A stretch of 64,000 nucleotides of DNA from Dichomitus squalens LYAD-421 SS1 (Eukaryota > Basidiomycota > Agaricomycetes > Polyporales > Polyporaceae): assembly GCF_000275845.1 (NCBI RefSeq), contig NW_006766889.1:4798-68797 (forward strand), read 5' to 3'. The translations under genes and the position numbers were made by a program. Positions 1 through 12,148 of the stretch are shown here, piece by piece. The notes below the pieces were generated by a model. The model ran no database searches and had not been told where the DNA came from. It saw only the letters and a list, made by a program, of their open reading frames with translations. Every line of letters begins with the position of its first letter. Within the stretch, counting starts at the first letter, position 1.

Positions 1-1596
1 GCATGTCCAACTCTCAAGCATTTTAGGAGTGACTCGAGGCTGGCCACCCACAGCATCACAAGTCATGTATTCATTGGCAAGGGCCCGTTTGATATGATCT
101 CGTGCAGTGACTGTTGCCCTCATGCAAACTATCTCTGTGTACTGTGCACACTGTATGACTACAAGTACTTATGCGCAAGTTTACTGGGCCCATGGCATAC
201 TCACTCTTGGAAATGCCAGTGGCCCAGCGAGCGGGCTCAGCCGCAGGGGAGCTCTCACTACGGGCACCGCCTCGAATCGTTCTTTGTCAAAGGGCTTTAG
301 AACCTCTGAGCAAGTACAACTTTCCCATTGTCGACCCTTCAGCATCCTTTGGCACGCGTCGGCAAAGGGACAAGTTACGACTTTCCCGAAAACAAACCTC
401 CGTTTCACGCGAAGGGATCCCGAGCGCTGCCCGTCGTGTCTGGGCCTGTGACCATGATGTGGCCTGTTTAGGCAGGTCGGGTAGGTTAGACGCCGGAGAG
501 AAAAAGTCGCGCGTTCACGGACTTATGCAAGGCGCTGTAGATACTTGTGGATTGCGTTTGATCAACCTGGATTCCTCTGTCCCAATGTCAGTAAGGACCG
601 TGACCGGTACAAGTCGCAGTGTCAGTCGCCATGAGAACAGCATGCGATACTAAGTTCAGTCTACATCTGAATGCCTTGGAGCACAGCTAACACCAAGCGA
701 ATCGCCTATGGAGAGGGAGCGCATGAGGACCATCACACGTCCTGTGTTTCCAAATGCTCAATGAAGCGCGTCACCGTAGCTCAAGAACCTACTGGATACT
801 CATACGCAACTGTTGCAACTTGTTGTGGTCCATTGGTGATGGGGCTAGAACGTCGGACACGCATGGCTCCATTCAGGCCTGAGACATCAGGCCGCATTGT
901 CGTCCCGCTCCTGTCCAATGCAAGCCAGATCGCGTGCAAAGCACACCAGTAGAAGCATGGCAGTCAGTTGTCGCGAACTTTGAAACTGGAAATCGAACGG
1001 ACGAGACGTCCGAGCATTCTACTTTGAGCGTGGCACACACCGACGCTCACCACCCGGTGCTGACTTAGTAGTGAGCACGACAGGGTGACCGGGTCCCCGA
1101 GCATGCTTGCAGTACAGTCTGGTCCACTCACTCGCACTTTGATCATGGATAGCCCAGGAAGCCCTATCGTCCCTACCTTGACATCTGCGACCGCTTCATG
1201 ATGTCTCAATAGTAAAGCTATACGGAGGTTGAGTCGTCAACGCCGCTGCCTGCATACACGAAACAACAACAATATACCAACTCGCTTTCGTTCACGGTAA
1301 CATCTTGAGCGATACATTTGCCCAGTTTTCACCGTATGAATGGTAAACCAGAGATGGCGCGACGCTTTGGAGTAAAGCTCAACGCTAGACCGAAATATGC
1401 CAGTATGTTACAGTGGGTGGAGGATCGATGAGTACCAACGATTAACGTTGATATATCATACGACGTAGGATACGGTGAAGGAGAGGGAGGCGGTGGAGGG
1501 AGTCTATCCTTCGCGTGGGTAATGCACGCATATACTTGGTTCAGGAATGCACGAACCTTCTAAATGAGAGCATACATGCAAGGGAACAACAAGGGC
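1..1596. other. Intergenic, no gene recognised
   Basis: Open frames here are short (up to about 160 codons), overlap on several frames and both strands, and show no recognisable domain or plausible splice-connected exon series. Part of it is the 3' flank of the minus-strand membrane protein gene that ends at 1597. I see no RNA gene or inverted repeat. Confidence 0.5.
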
Positions 1597-3582
1597 TTAT
1601 TGAGACGAGTCCTCGTCGAAATCACGACGTTTGCTAGGACCTCCAGCATCGAGCCAAGGGGTGGCTTTGCCGGTCTGTGATCATCTTCCGCATCAGTCTC
1701 ATCAGACGGATACACGACGAGCTCATCAACAACTCACCTCGTCATCGAACCCATCGGCGGGTGAGCCGACCATATCGAGCTCGATGAGACTCATCGGATC
1801 ATGTGGCTGCGGAAACAATGCCCAGGAGTCACAGACTGAACATGACGCGACATATATGGATATAAGCACGCACCTTGGCATCGGGGTTAACGCTGAACTG
1901 AACGCTGCGATTCGTGTCTCGTGCGCCGCTCACGGCGGCGCTGTGCGAGCCGGAACGGTTGCTCGCCGCCTGGTTCAGGCTGTCCTCTTCATGCACGCCG
2001 CGGCCGCGATGCGTGTTGCGGAAGTTGAGCATGGCGAGCAGACTGTTGACGTATATCTTGCTCGCGACCCAGCCGACGAGGATCCACGCTTGCGAAGTGG
2101 GCATGGCGAGGAAGATGATGAGGGCGAGGGTCTGAACCGCGCTGTAGCAGACCGGACACAGGGTCAACAAATTGCGATTACGATGAACCCGTTTTGATGA
2201 CACACGTGAAGACCGTCCCGCGATTGAAACCGAAGACAACTGTCTTCTCGAACCAGCCCTTGGCTATGACCATGCCAGGATTACGAGCCGGCTGCATGTA
2301 GAACAGCATCGCTCCGACGATGACGAAGTCCGCCACTACAGACAAGGCAGAGGCGATGCCACGTATCAGCTTCACGTTGTGGGTTACGATGTGGGCGAAT
2401 AGATCCTGTTGCGCACTACAGGCGAATGATTTAGTTTTCCGCACTACCCCTGAGTTGGACGAGCGCATACATGGAGGCAACGCTAGCTGCATCCATGAAT
2501 CAGCGAACACACATTGGGCGGTATGGATGCGGACGCCGCTCACCGAGATTGAGAGCTGCGGCAAGGACAACAGTCTGGGTGAGCACATACACGGACTTCT
2601 CGCTAGCAATTCTCTTACCACATGATGCCAGCGCTAGTAACGCCTAATAACCTACTTAGAATCAAGCAACATTACGAGAGAAGTTCCAAGCCTTACAAGG
2701 AGTAACGGAATAACCACCTGTTTATCCGTGATCGACCATACGCGGAATGCATAATAACTGCGTACGATCAGCAACATAACCACCCGCGTTGCAACACAAC
2801 TCACCATTGGACAACAAGGACCAAGAGCGCCTACCGATTTTCCGTCAGACAATCCGACGGCACGTTGCTGGAGCTCTCACGTACCGCAAGTACTAGTTCG
2901 GCCTGCCCATGGTCGTCAGTAGCGTCTCACGCACAGCATTGCCGATCTGAGCTTACGACGAATGTCCTGTTCAGCGTTAATTAGCTTCGAACGCCGTAGA
3001 GAAGGAGAGAGAGCTTACTTCGTGGTGACGAGCTGGTCGAACGCAGACAGGAAGTTCGTGATTAGGTAGTTGTATATACTACGGCACGTCAACGACACAT
3101 GGGCAAGGAAATAGTAGAGCCACTGACGTATGTGATACTGCAAACAAGCTGAGCCATTATCACACTGCGACAGCCGACGAGCACACTCACTTAAGGTCGT
3201 TGCGCCCGTGTCCATCGCCCTGACCGTCCGCAGCGCTATGTGAGCAGGCTCCTTAGCAGAAGCGAATTAGTGCGTACCATAACGCGCCAACCTGGGAGAA
3301 GCACGTCAATGAGGCACTTGTCGTGCTGGGAAGCAGTCTCACTTACTATCGACTTCGTGCCCATGTGATCGGCGGGGAAGCGGGTGTAGTAGATGTAGGT
3401 TTCTGATCACAACGAACTTCGATTAGGAGCATAGGCGCCTGAAAGGCGGACAACATACGGAAGAAGGTCAGGCCATAGAGGACGACGGAGAAGATGAAGC
3501 CGATGAGTAGCACGCCGAACGTGCTGGTCAGCTCGTCAGAGGACGCGAGGTCCGGTGTGGGTGCCGACCCTATCGAGTCCAT
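1597..3582 (-). CDS. DUF6534 multi-pass membrane protein (copy 1)
   Basis: Basidiomycete-specific multi-pass membrane protein of unknown function. Exon 1 (3459-3582) encodes an N-terminus ending in the first membrane helix (FGVLLIGFIFSVVLYGLTFF). Exon 2 (3347-3402) gives QTYIYYTRFPADHMGTKSI, the family's hallmark after helix 1. Exons near 3191-3251 and 3019-3075 continue in phase to YNYLITNFLS. Further exons hold AFRVWSITDKQVVIPLLL (about 2.7 kb) and VKLIRGIASALSVVADFVIV (about 2.35 kb). The DUF6534 domain proper lies at 1.83-2.25 kb and includes ASKIYVNSLLAMLNFRNT. Two short C-terminal exons lead to a TAA at 1597-1599. Splice sites between 2750 and 3018 and around 2130-2190 could not be fixed, so a small defect there cannot be excluded. 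It is divergently transcribed from CDC123. Confidence 0.75.
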
Positions 3583-3894
3583 GGCGGGCGAAAGGGCAGA
3601 GAAGACTGATCTTCAGACGTGTGGAGCCGGATGCGGGGAGAAGGTGAGCATTCCCTGGTCTGAGGAGAGAGAAAGGCTGGGAGGGAAGGAGGGAAGGTGG
3701 ATATGCACTAATAGCCTGCGCTGACGGCGGGCCCATTCATTTTGGGTCTGTTCCGTGCCCGCTGTCCCCGATCCCCTGTCCAGATCAGGCAAGATAAGCT
3801 CCCACTGCCTAACGCAGCTCCTCCCATCAATTCCTCGTATTGCGTCCCTGACCGATATCGACCCTAATTTCTGACCGACATCGTCGTACACAAC
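3583..3894. promoter_or_regulatory. Shared divergent promoter region
   Basis: This 312-bp spacer separates the start codons of the minus-strand DUF6534 gene and plus-strand CDC123, so both 5' regions must lie here. No TATA box or specific operator is evident. The assignment is positional inference. Confidence 0.4.
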
Positions 3895-5351
3895 ATGCCT
3901 GCGCCCGTCTCCGTACCGCCCGTCTTGCCATCCTATGCACCCTCCGCCATCCTGGCCTTCCAGTTCTCGAATTGGTACCCAGCGTTCCGCCAGCACTCCA
4001 TCAAGTCCACCGTCATCCGACCCTTGTCTGCTGCATTTCGCGAATATCTCGATTTCGACGGCGTGTTCGTCCCCGACGGTGCCGAAGACGTGTTAGTTGT
4101 TCACGCGTTGCCTCCGGCCCCAACTCTCATTCAACACCCAGGCCGGCTGAGAGCAATCTTTCCGACGATGAGAGCGAGGATGGCGAGAGCGAGGATGTAC
4201 AGAAGTTTGCATTCCCAGAGCTCGACGCGCAAATCAGAGCAGCGATAGCGGAGTATGGTGCTGTCTTCCCAAAGCTCAATTTCTCTTCCCCAAGGGTGAG
4301 TACCCAAAGCCGTCCTACTCTACAGACAGCGGTATCTTGCGAGTACAGAGCGCATCCGTTGGATCTATTGTCTACCGGCAACAATCGTTCCCTGCCAAAT
4401 ACGCGATCTGCCTGCGTGCTCACACCGTATGATCAGGATGCTGCCTGGATGCTGCCGGCATCGTCTCCTCTCAAGTGCACGTCCCCAGCGGACGTCTACT
4501 TGTTACTCAAGTCGTCGGACTTCGTACAACACGACCTTGACCCCGAGCTCGTGTTCGACGGTTGCGAGCCTCCGCGCGAGACCGACACATCCCCTCCTTA
4601 TGATCTGGAGCTCGTGCTGCGCAAATGGTACCCAGTCGACCGTGCCAGGGAGCTGCGGTGCTTCGTGCGACAAGAAGTTCTCATAGGTGCGCACATGCTC
4701 TATTACGGTGGATACAAGGGATTCCTGTCGCTGAGCCCGCCGTTCGCAAGGCATCTCGCAGCGAGACCCGAACTACTACGACTTCTGGAACGAACGCGAC
4801 ACCCAACACAAGGTGCTAGCGGCCGTTACCGAGTTCTGGGAGACCAACATCAAAGGAAAGTGGGAGCAGACCCAAGGCGACTGTACGTCCTCTGCCCACT
4901 AACCCACAGTATCCGCGTCCAACGACAACTGACTCCGCCCGCTTCTTCTTCCTCGTCCGCACCTTTCCCGCCGATCGCGCAACCAATTGTGCCTCTCCCC
5001 CCTCTAGACGTGTTTGACTTCCTCCTCACCCGCGACCTCTCACGAGGCCACATCGTCGACTTCAACCCGTACCACTCGCGCACGGACCCGCTGCTGTTCA
5101 CGTACGACGAGTTGCACGAGATCCTGCTCGCGCGCCCGGACACGCCGGAGCTGCGTGTGGTGGACTCGCCAAGCCATCCGGCGGCGACGCGCAATGCGCC
5201 CGCGCACCAGCACAACATGATGCCGATCGAGGCGCTCGCGATGAGCAGCGGGAGGGACATCTCAGACTTTGCGGACGCGTGGCGGGACGAGATCCGGAAG
5301 AGCATGGCGGACGAAGAGGAGGGTGAAGAACAGAGCACGGCGGGGGGCTGA
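3895..5351 (+). CDS. CDC123: Cdc123/D123 family, eIF2 assembly chaperone
   Basis: Cdc123 is an ATP-grasp-like cytosolic protein that binds eIF2-gamma and promotes assembly of the eIF2 complex, and is needed for translation initiation and cell-cycle entry. Phase-checked model: 3895-4091, 4142-4295, 4437-4686, 4751-4882, 5008-5351, giving 358 aa. Family marks in order are the N-terminal FSNWYPAFRQHSIKSTVI, the acidic DDESEDGESEDV linker typical of D123, the region around DAAWMLPASSPLKCTSPADV, the KWYPVDRARELRCFVRQ core with LIGISQRDPNYYDFW, and the late VFDFLLTRDLSRGHIVDFNP block containing the conserved D-F-N-P. The C-terminus is acidic. The start is chosen because it directly precedes the conserved N-terminal segment. 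Confidence 0.93.
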
Positions 5352-5502
5352 ACGTCTCCTCGAGACCCCCTACCTACACACGCCTTTCGGAGCACGGGAA
5401 GGAAACGCAAGTGTATCCCCACAGCACATGATTTATATCGACCACGCAGAAAAGCTACAAACATAGCTACAGCAATAGCGACTTGTGTGACCTCCCTCAG
5501 CT

Positions 5503-7970
5503 TCAGCAAATCCTGAGCTGCGCGACGGTCGGGTCGTGGTCGCTCCCGCGCGCGGATATGGTAGACGCCCAGTTGTTGACGTGGACATGCTCGACCTTGA
5601 CTCTACCGCGGTTGGCGATCGCGGGCGAGACGAATATGTGATCGAGCTGCTGCGAGTTCTGGTCGAACAGGTACGTATAACGCTCGACGGGGGGCACGTT
5701 CGCGGCGACGTCGACTTCGACGAGCAGGCCCTCGAACGGCTCGAAGACGGAGCGCGTCTGCGTGTACTCGTTGTGGTCGCCCGCGACAATGATGTTCGCG
5801 TGCGGGTCCTTGTGGAGGATGCTCTTGACGAAAGTCTGAAAATGAAGATTGGATAAGCTGATCTGGATGCAGGGCACACGCCAGGCACGGAGTTCACGGA
5901 AGCGTCATATATAGGTACGGACGCCACGGCACAGAAGAGGCTAGGCCGCCATATCGCGTGACCAGTCTCTGCAGTGCCCCTTTCCGGTACGAATAGTTCA
6001 TTCGCACAATAGAAAACGAGAAATTAGGGGCACCGTGTACGACCGTCGTCGCACACCACCAGCCTTTGCGAAGAATGAGGGGGCTCACCGCGACTGCCTT
6101 GACTTGGCTCGTCCGCTGGTCCACGCCTCCGTTGATCGGAGGCCGCGGATCGCCCTGGGTGGACGATCCGCCAAGCTTTGCGGTGAGGTGGACGTTGATC
6201 GTGAAAAAGCGTGCGCCGGATGGCGTCTCCCAGTGCGCGACGAGCGGCTTGCGACTGGCCTGCCAGGCATCGTTCGCGGGGTCGACGCGGCCGGGGTTGA
6301 ACCTGTGCGCCATTCAGTCAGTGCGCACTCTTTCTATGGACTAGAGGCCGCACGTTAGAGTGACGACGCCGTGTTTGTTGACCTGCGGCTCGGTGGCGTC
6401 GAGGGAGCCGCCAGCGGGGGAGCCTGGAACAAGGCTGAACTTGGTACCGTTGAACCTGTACGCATTCCGGTCGAAGCTGAGCGCAGTGTTCACTATCGCT
6501 TGGCGTACCCGTTGAGACTCACAGATATGCAACACGGATGTTGCCACCGGGTTCACCCCCGTCCTGGTCGTTCACGGGCGCGATCTCGGTGAAGTCGTAC
6601 AATGCGCTGGCATTGCTGGCCTGCTGTACGGCGTTGGCGAGGTTCGTGAGGGTCACGTTCGCGATGACGGTGCCGTCGTCTGTGGGGCCTGAATTGTCTT
6701 GGATCTCCTGCACGAAGACAATGTCCGGGGTGTTGAGGAAGTTTCCGATATGGTTTCCGATCAGGGGTAGTGTTGCAGACGTCGGAGCGAAGTTATCGAC
6801 CTATGCCGTACGGGTGAGTATATGCTCTATTTCGACATCAATCGGGCCATACATTGTAATCACCAATGGTGATGGTGCATTCATCGCTACTGGGGAATAT
6901 CTTTGAGGCCGGGATGATGGAATTGGGTGTTGCAACGACCGTAGGCGCTGTCAGTGGCCTGACATAGTAGAAGCCAAACCTGAAAGAGACTGTGAGTATC
7001 CTCCCCTCTCCGTTTATGGAAAGTGCATACTGGTACAAGACGACACCAGTGATATCCGAGAACTGCTTCCCCAGCGAGGCGGTGGGGTTTTTCGTACCGT
7101 CAAGCGGCGCACCGATGATAACCGTCTCCGGGTTAGCATCTGGGACGCCGTCCGGGCCTGCTCATCGTCTATCAGCCCGCAACAACTAGAAGAAACGAAA
7201 CAGCGAAGCACCAAACGTGATAGACAGGCCGCCGCGACTGTTCTTCCCCGTGACCGGCCAGTCGCCGTGCACCCAAAACTCGCCGAAGGAGTTCGGGAAG
7301 GCGATCGCGACCGGCTTTCTTACAGTCACAAGCTGGCCCTCCAGACTCGCCCAGAAATCCAGCCCGAACTTCGTCGGCTGGAGCGTGCGGTTCGCTGTCT
7401 CGATCTGGCTCCCGTTGTTCGGCACGGACAGCCAGCCATCCTTGCCCGTGTCCAGCCGGGACAACGCCTGCGTCGGGGGCCTGCGGTCCCGGCCGAGCAC
7501 GAGCGGGGCGACGGTGTGGTTGGTCGAGAGCACGGTGATGTTCGCAGGGAAATCGAGCTCGGTGGCGAAAAGATAGGTCGGGTTGCTGCTCGACCGGAAA
7601 TCGGCGACCGTGCCAGACAGCGACACGTTATCTCCGACGGCAACGCTCGCTAGGATAGTTTTCGAAGTCGTGAAGACGGTGAGACCGCTTGACACGCGCA
7701 CATCCTCCGTGCGGGGCTCTTGGATCCAGAACCCAGAGGTTCCCTGTAGAGTGAAGAGCATATATGCGTATGAGCGCGCTTGTACGGCTGGTCATGAGTG
7801 TATAATGGGAGACGGACCTTCGCGGTGACTATACCAGAAAGGTTATGGACTTTCTGGCCTGAGAGCGGGGAGATCCAGGCGTCGCCCTGGATGTCGGCGA
7901 TAGTCACGGCTCTTGCCTGCTGCTGCAAGGCAGCGAGGAACACTGCCCGTAGTAGAATACTATAGACCAT
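5503..7970 (-). CDS. Secreted endonuclease/exonuclease/phosphatase-family protein
   Basis: Extracellular nuclease-like protein of the EEP (DNase I-like) superfamily. Starting at 7970, a signal peptide (MVYSILLRAVFLAALQQQARA) is followed by an OB-like N-terminal region (SLSGTVADFRSSSNPTYLFA) and then the EEP domain. Metal and catalytic motifs are intact: QEIQDNSG (Glu), TINVHL (His), VAGDHNEYTQT (GD-x-N), and GSDHDPTVAQL at the C-terminus (SDHD). The gene is split into several exons; conserved blocks sit near 7.7-7.2, 7.0-6.8, 6.7-6.4, 6.3-6.1 and 5.87-5.50 kb. An upstream ATG at 7994 would add 8 residues before the signal peptide. A decayed paralogue lies at 51.9-53.4 kb. The natural substrate cannot be told from sequence; extracellular DNA is the family-based guess. 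Confidence 0.85.
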
Positions 7971-8309
7971 CTCAGTCAGTTTGAAACTTGCCAACTGGCT
8001 GTGTGGATACTATGGACCAGGTGAGGGTGCAAGATCCTGATGGAACCGTTTCTGAGACCTGATATACCCCACTTGCAACTCTCAGGTGCGCTTGCGTTGA
8101 CGCGTCGACAGAGTCGAGGAACAGGAACCAACCGGGCAAAGAAAGCTTGAAGAACGTGCGCATTCGATATGTAGCCATGCACAACGTGACCGGGGGAAGA
8201 TATCCCCCCAGTCGGGAGGTCACACGAACTGTTGATGGATTGGCGTGCCCAGATGCTGCCCAAAGGCCGTATCACCGGAGGCTGCGCAAGGGCGCATGCG
8301 TACGCTCAT

Positions 8310-8735
8310 TGGATGACTTCCCATAAGGATCTACGGCCATTTTGTCGTCCGTAGATACTGAAAGTGTCCTATCCGCCGAGATGCCGATGCCGATTTGTAC
8401 TCCGCTTTCGAGGCCGACGTCCGTAGATGCTGCAAGCGCCCAAAATCTAGAAGGGGGGGTCGACCCCCCTTTCTAGACCTAAACGCAGCCGTAGAAGCTC
8501 GCTTGAGGTCGTAAACGACTCGAAAGGAAGGTGCCATCATTACAAATTGTGTTGGGATCAATCGCCTACTACATTGGGTGCTGATGTAAGGCGCAAAAGA
8601 GCACGTTCATAGCATTAGACGCTCTCCGGATATCCCGGCCTGATCATTGAGCGCCCGAGATCTCTGGACAGATTAGAGCTCCGATATATGTCTACGGACA
8701 CTCCAGAGCCGTAGATCCTTATGGGAAGTCATCCA
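8310..8735. mobile_element. MITE-like inverted-repeat element A (426 bp)
   Basis: Two perfect 28-bp terminal inverted repeats, 8310-8337 (starting TGGATGACTTCCC) and 8708-8735, bound a non-coding unit. Near the centre is an almost perfect 32-bp palindrome around 8447-8478 (TCTAGAAGGGGGG...CCCCCCTTTCTAGA). A short motif, CCGTAGATnCT, recurs inside, some copies next to the arms. No transposase frame is present. Immediate flanks CATTG/CATTT may be an imperfect target duplication. The rest of 7971-9168 shows no gene. Confidence 0.7.
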
Positions 8736-9168
8736 TTTGGCTGTCAGTCTTCGAGCTCGGCTCTTCATTTGTGTCGTGCAGATGTCGAAGTGACAGCCAG
8801 CGCAAGCCAAGAGCACCACACCAGGTAGGTTGGCTTTCAGGTACGTCGAGGATCCGCGTGGATGCTGATAGAAGAACGTCTACGATGAAACGAGCATCAT
8901 CACAAGAGATATCCGCACGCGCACATGCACATAGTCTGCATATGTGGAGGTTGTGCGAGGGACAGAACGGCACCAAGCAGACACCTCGATGAGAGTGATT
9001 GAGGGGACAGAGCGCGTTTGAGCGACAGCCGCTGTGTGCGCGTGCGCCTACTTAGTATACGTCAGCTACAATTACATATGTATCAGGCACCCCCGTGCAC
9101 ACACGCTACTTACTGGAAATAACGCTCTCAGTACTATCTCTTTCGCGAACTCATTGACCGCAAAGACT

Positions 9169-9585
9169 ATGACAACGACGACGGAGTACCCTCTCCCCAC
9201 CTACGTTTACAAGATCCTCCCGACTGCCCCTCCATTACCTATACCCGCAGTGCTCCCGTTGAGCGAGCTTGACCAGAAAGACGGGTTCATCCATCTCTCC
9301 AACGCGTCCCAGGTCCCGATCACCGCGTCCCTCTTCTTCAAGTCGAATACGGAGCTCTGGCTTCTGAAAATCGACACGCGGAAGACGATTGAAGCGGGAG
9401 GCGTATATCGCTGGGTGGATAACCTGCCTGGCTGCCCGCACCTCTACGCGCCGAAGGAGGGCGAGTGGATCGACCTGGGCAGCAGAAACGTCGTCAGCTC
9501 GGTATCTGTAACGAGGCAGGAGGGCCAGGCGTGGGAGGATGCGCTCGGTGGCTTGAAGGAGTCGGGCTGGCTCGTCGACGAGTGA
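9169..9585 (+). CDS. DUF952 family protein
   Basis: Single-exon gene for 138 aa. The sequence carries the DUF952 pattern: YVYKILPTAPPL at the start, DQKDGFIHLSNASQVPITA in the middle (the D-G-F-I-H-L-S signature), LWLLKIDTRK, and a C-terminal GCPHLYAPKEGEWIDLG. DUF952 proteins are small cytosolic proteins found in bacteria and fungi with no established biochemical role. The ATG at 9169 is used because it starts immediately before the conserved domain; an upstream in-frame ATG at 9034 would add 45 residues without domain character. Confidence 0.88.
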   Translation: MTTTTEYPLPTYVYKILPTAPPLPIPAVLPLSELDQKDGFIHLSNASQVPITASLFFKSNTELWLLKIDTRKTIEAGGVYRWVDNLPGCPHLYAPKEGEWIDLGSRNVVSSVSVTRQEGQAWEDALGGLKESGWLVDE

Positions 9586-11787
9586 CGATCGTCATGACGT
9601 ACTTCCAGGAAGAAAGTCGCGACTAGTGAGTGCTGGTTGCGCTATGGTGTCAACAAATATGCGTCTGGGGGCGCTGAAAGTCGCGAATTGATAGTTGGCT
9701 TCAGATGGAAGGCTCGCGCATAGGCGTACTAGTAGAGTACCGGCAAGGTGGTTTGTTGGAGTCGTGGCTGCCGCTTGTCACTCGATCAATGATCTCTCCA
9801 CTTGAGCCGATGCGGGTGAGGCAACACTTGACATGACTTCGAGATAGTTTGTAGGAAGTTCGAATGTAAGTATATTCTTCCTAGCTCTGGGAGCTAATAA
9901 GTAAGTCCATTGGAAGACTAAATGCAACACCCTGATACCCGACTTGCGCCCAAGGTCTTCTACTATTAGAGCACGGTCATGGGCCTCGTCTGCGATCGGA
10001 TAATCTGACTCTAACGTCCTTTGCGAACGTAAATCCTATTATACACTACCTCAATGCAATCCGACCGGAGCACCCACGTCACTTTGCTGAGAGCACGATA
10101 TTGCCGCCCTCGTATCTCCGCTGAAGAGATGAAGCGACTCCATCGCAAACCAATATGACCACTCTGATTATCCTGGAACGACCTTATTATACGGCATGCA
10201 TGTTCGTCTCAAAGCAACCATCCACAGTCACGCGCTGCGACGTTCTGTGCGAACTCTAACAACATTCATCGTTGCTGCACATACTTTTCCCTACCAACAC
10301 GAAACTCGCAGCCACGGCTTGCGAGCGCGTAAGCAACGCCGACACACTTCCAGAAGCTGAGAAGAGCCAGAAGGCCGACTCAGAGCATCCCTTCTCGCCG
10401 CGAGACGGGCGCACTCGCGCGTACGTAACGTCCTCCCACACCCGCCGCGCCCAGAACCTTCGGAGACTCAATGAAAATGAACGGCAGCGCGTGCCGCGGA
10501 CACCTGGGGCTGCTAGGGTCTATAGAGGGAATTCGGAGGAACATACGTGGACAAGAGAAGGCCTGATTGCAACCTAGGGGAATCAGCGTGAGACCCGACC
10601 ACAGACTTGGCTCTACTCTGGAGAGATGGCCACGGACGCAATGGGAGTCTTTGGGCTCTGTCGCGTGCGGGTGGACGGCAGACGGCTGTGCTGTGGCTGA
10701 GGCAAGTATGGGGACGTGGAGACGACGGGTACATGCCGGACACGGCTGAGTCTTACATGCATGCCTACTGGCGAAGGTCAGGGATAGGCGCGGTGTTCGG
10801 ACGGCCTGCTTCGGCGCGATAGCTAATGCAGATGATCCTGAGACATGCGATGTGTACTTGACACTGTACACTGATATGCTGGCCTTTCGAACAGTGTCTC
10901 GTCGACTGATTGCACCGCGGCGGAACGACGTAGCGCTCGAGCAGAAACATCGGGCGGTGAATGCGGCAGTCAGGCTTCCATTTTCCCCAGTTTACGACAA
11001 GCACGGAATATTCATCAGAAGAAGACAGTAGGTGGAAGGACCGCTCCGGTATACTTGGAGGCAACCGTCGAAACGAAGGAGTCGCAGCCCATGGCAGGTT
11101 CGCAGTCCACAGCAGACGTCGCAGCGTGCGTGTTACATACAGATGGTCGCGAGCCACGAAAATATCAAGGGTAAGCGCCGAGCATCAGGCGCAAGGAAAC
11201 AATTGCCTGTGCGGCTTCACGGCGTTGGACATCCGTTGGCACGAACATGCACGATGCACGGATTCGGGAGATGGCTGCGAACGAACCAATCAGCGCATCA
11301 TTGTGCCTCGAAGATAGGAGAGCTCCTCCTCCCGTTCAGGCGATAGACGGACGAGCGCATCATGCGTACCTGATGTGCGCCATGCAGACAGCGGCACGGC
11401 CGCGCCAAGGGCGCACACAAGGCAGACGATGAGTATCGCGCGCTTGGATTCAGGAACTTGGCGTTCCGTAGCGGCGAGGGCGGATCTGACGCTGGTGATG
11501 GAGCGGAAGAAGCGTTGTTGTCCCTTGCGTGGGACCGCTCTGATAGCCCTGGGTCTGGAACGTCGGTGACTGACCTGGCAGACCGAACGGATGATGGTCG
11601 GGGCGTTCGCCAACGGCTGAGGCCAACGTCGACAGGCTGGAGGGACTGGCCAAACATGGCTGAGAGGTGGCCAGGGAAGGCGAACTCCCTCTGCTCAGTC
11701 CTCTCGACGTCCTCGGGCCCACCGCTGCCCTCGAGAGCCGCCGCACCCCTTTCTGACTCCAGACATGCGCCCACCGCGCCCAGCTTC
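9586..11787. other. Gene-poor stretch, no gene supported
   Basis: Open frames occur on both strands, but none matches a family I recognise and none can be extended by plausible splicing. A hydrophobic run on the minus strand at about 11.38 kb (AILIVCLVCALGAA) could be a relic of a membrane protein, but flanking frames are not protein-like. No tRNA found. Confidence 0.4.
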
Positions 11788-12148
11788 CAGCGAATGTAAA
11801 AATCAGCGTCGCATGCCCCGCGCCGGGTGGTGTGCTCGGATCAGCGGCAGGCACCTGCCGAGCCCCGCCAGCCTGCTCTCCGGCCACCTTCCAGCTCGGG
11901 GACACGCTCGCGGTGACTGTTCGAGACGTGCCCCGACGAGCAATGCCGCTTTTCGAGCTACAGAATACTCGATCTCTTACCTGGGATGTTCCCAACACAG
12001 ATACCCGATATATTCAAGTGCTTCCAGAGGTGGAACAGAGTTGGGCAATGGCCTCGGTGCGGTAGGGTTGGGGATCGGCCGGGGAATTCCGGTGATCCGA
12101 GCACACCACCCGGCGCGGGGCATGCGACGCTGATTTTTACATCCGCTG
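11788..12148. mobile_element. Inverted-repeat element B (361 bp)
   Basis: Two 56-bp arms with one mismatch, 11788-11843 and 12093-12148, are inverted copies (inner part CGCATGCCCCGCGCCGGG, outer part ATGTAAAAATCAGCG). They enclose about 250 bp with no coding potential. The arrangement fits a MITE or foldback element. I could not identify a target-site duplication, so superfamily assignment is not possible. Confidence 0.7.
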
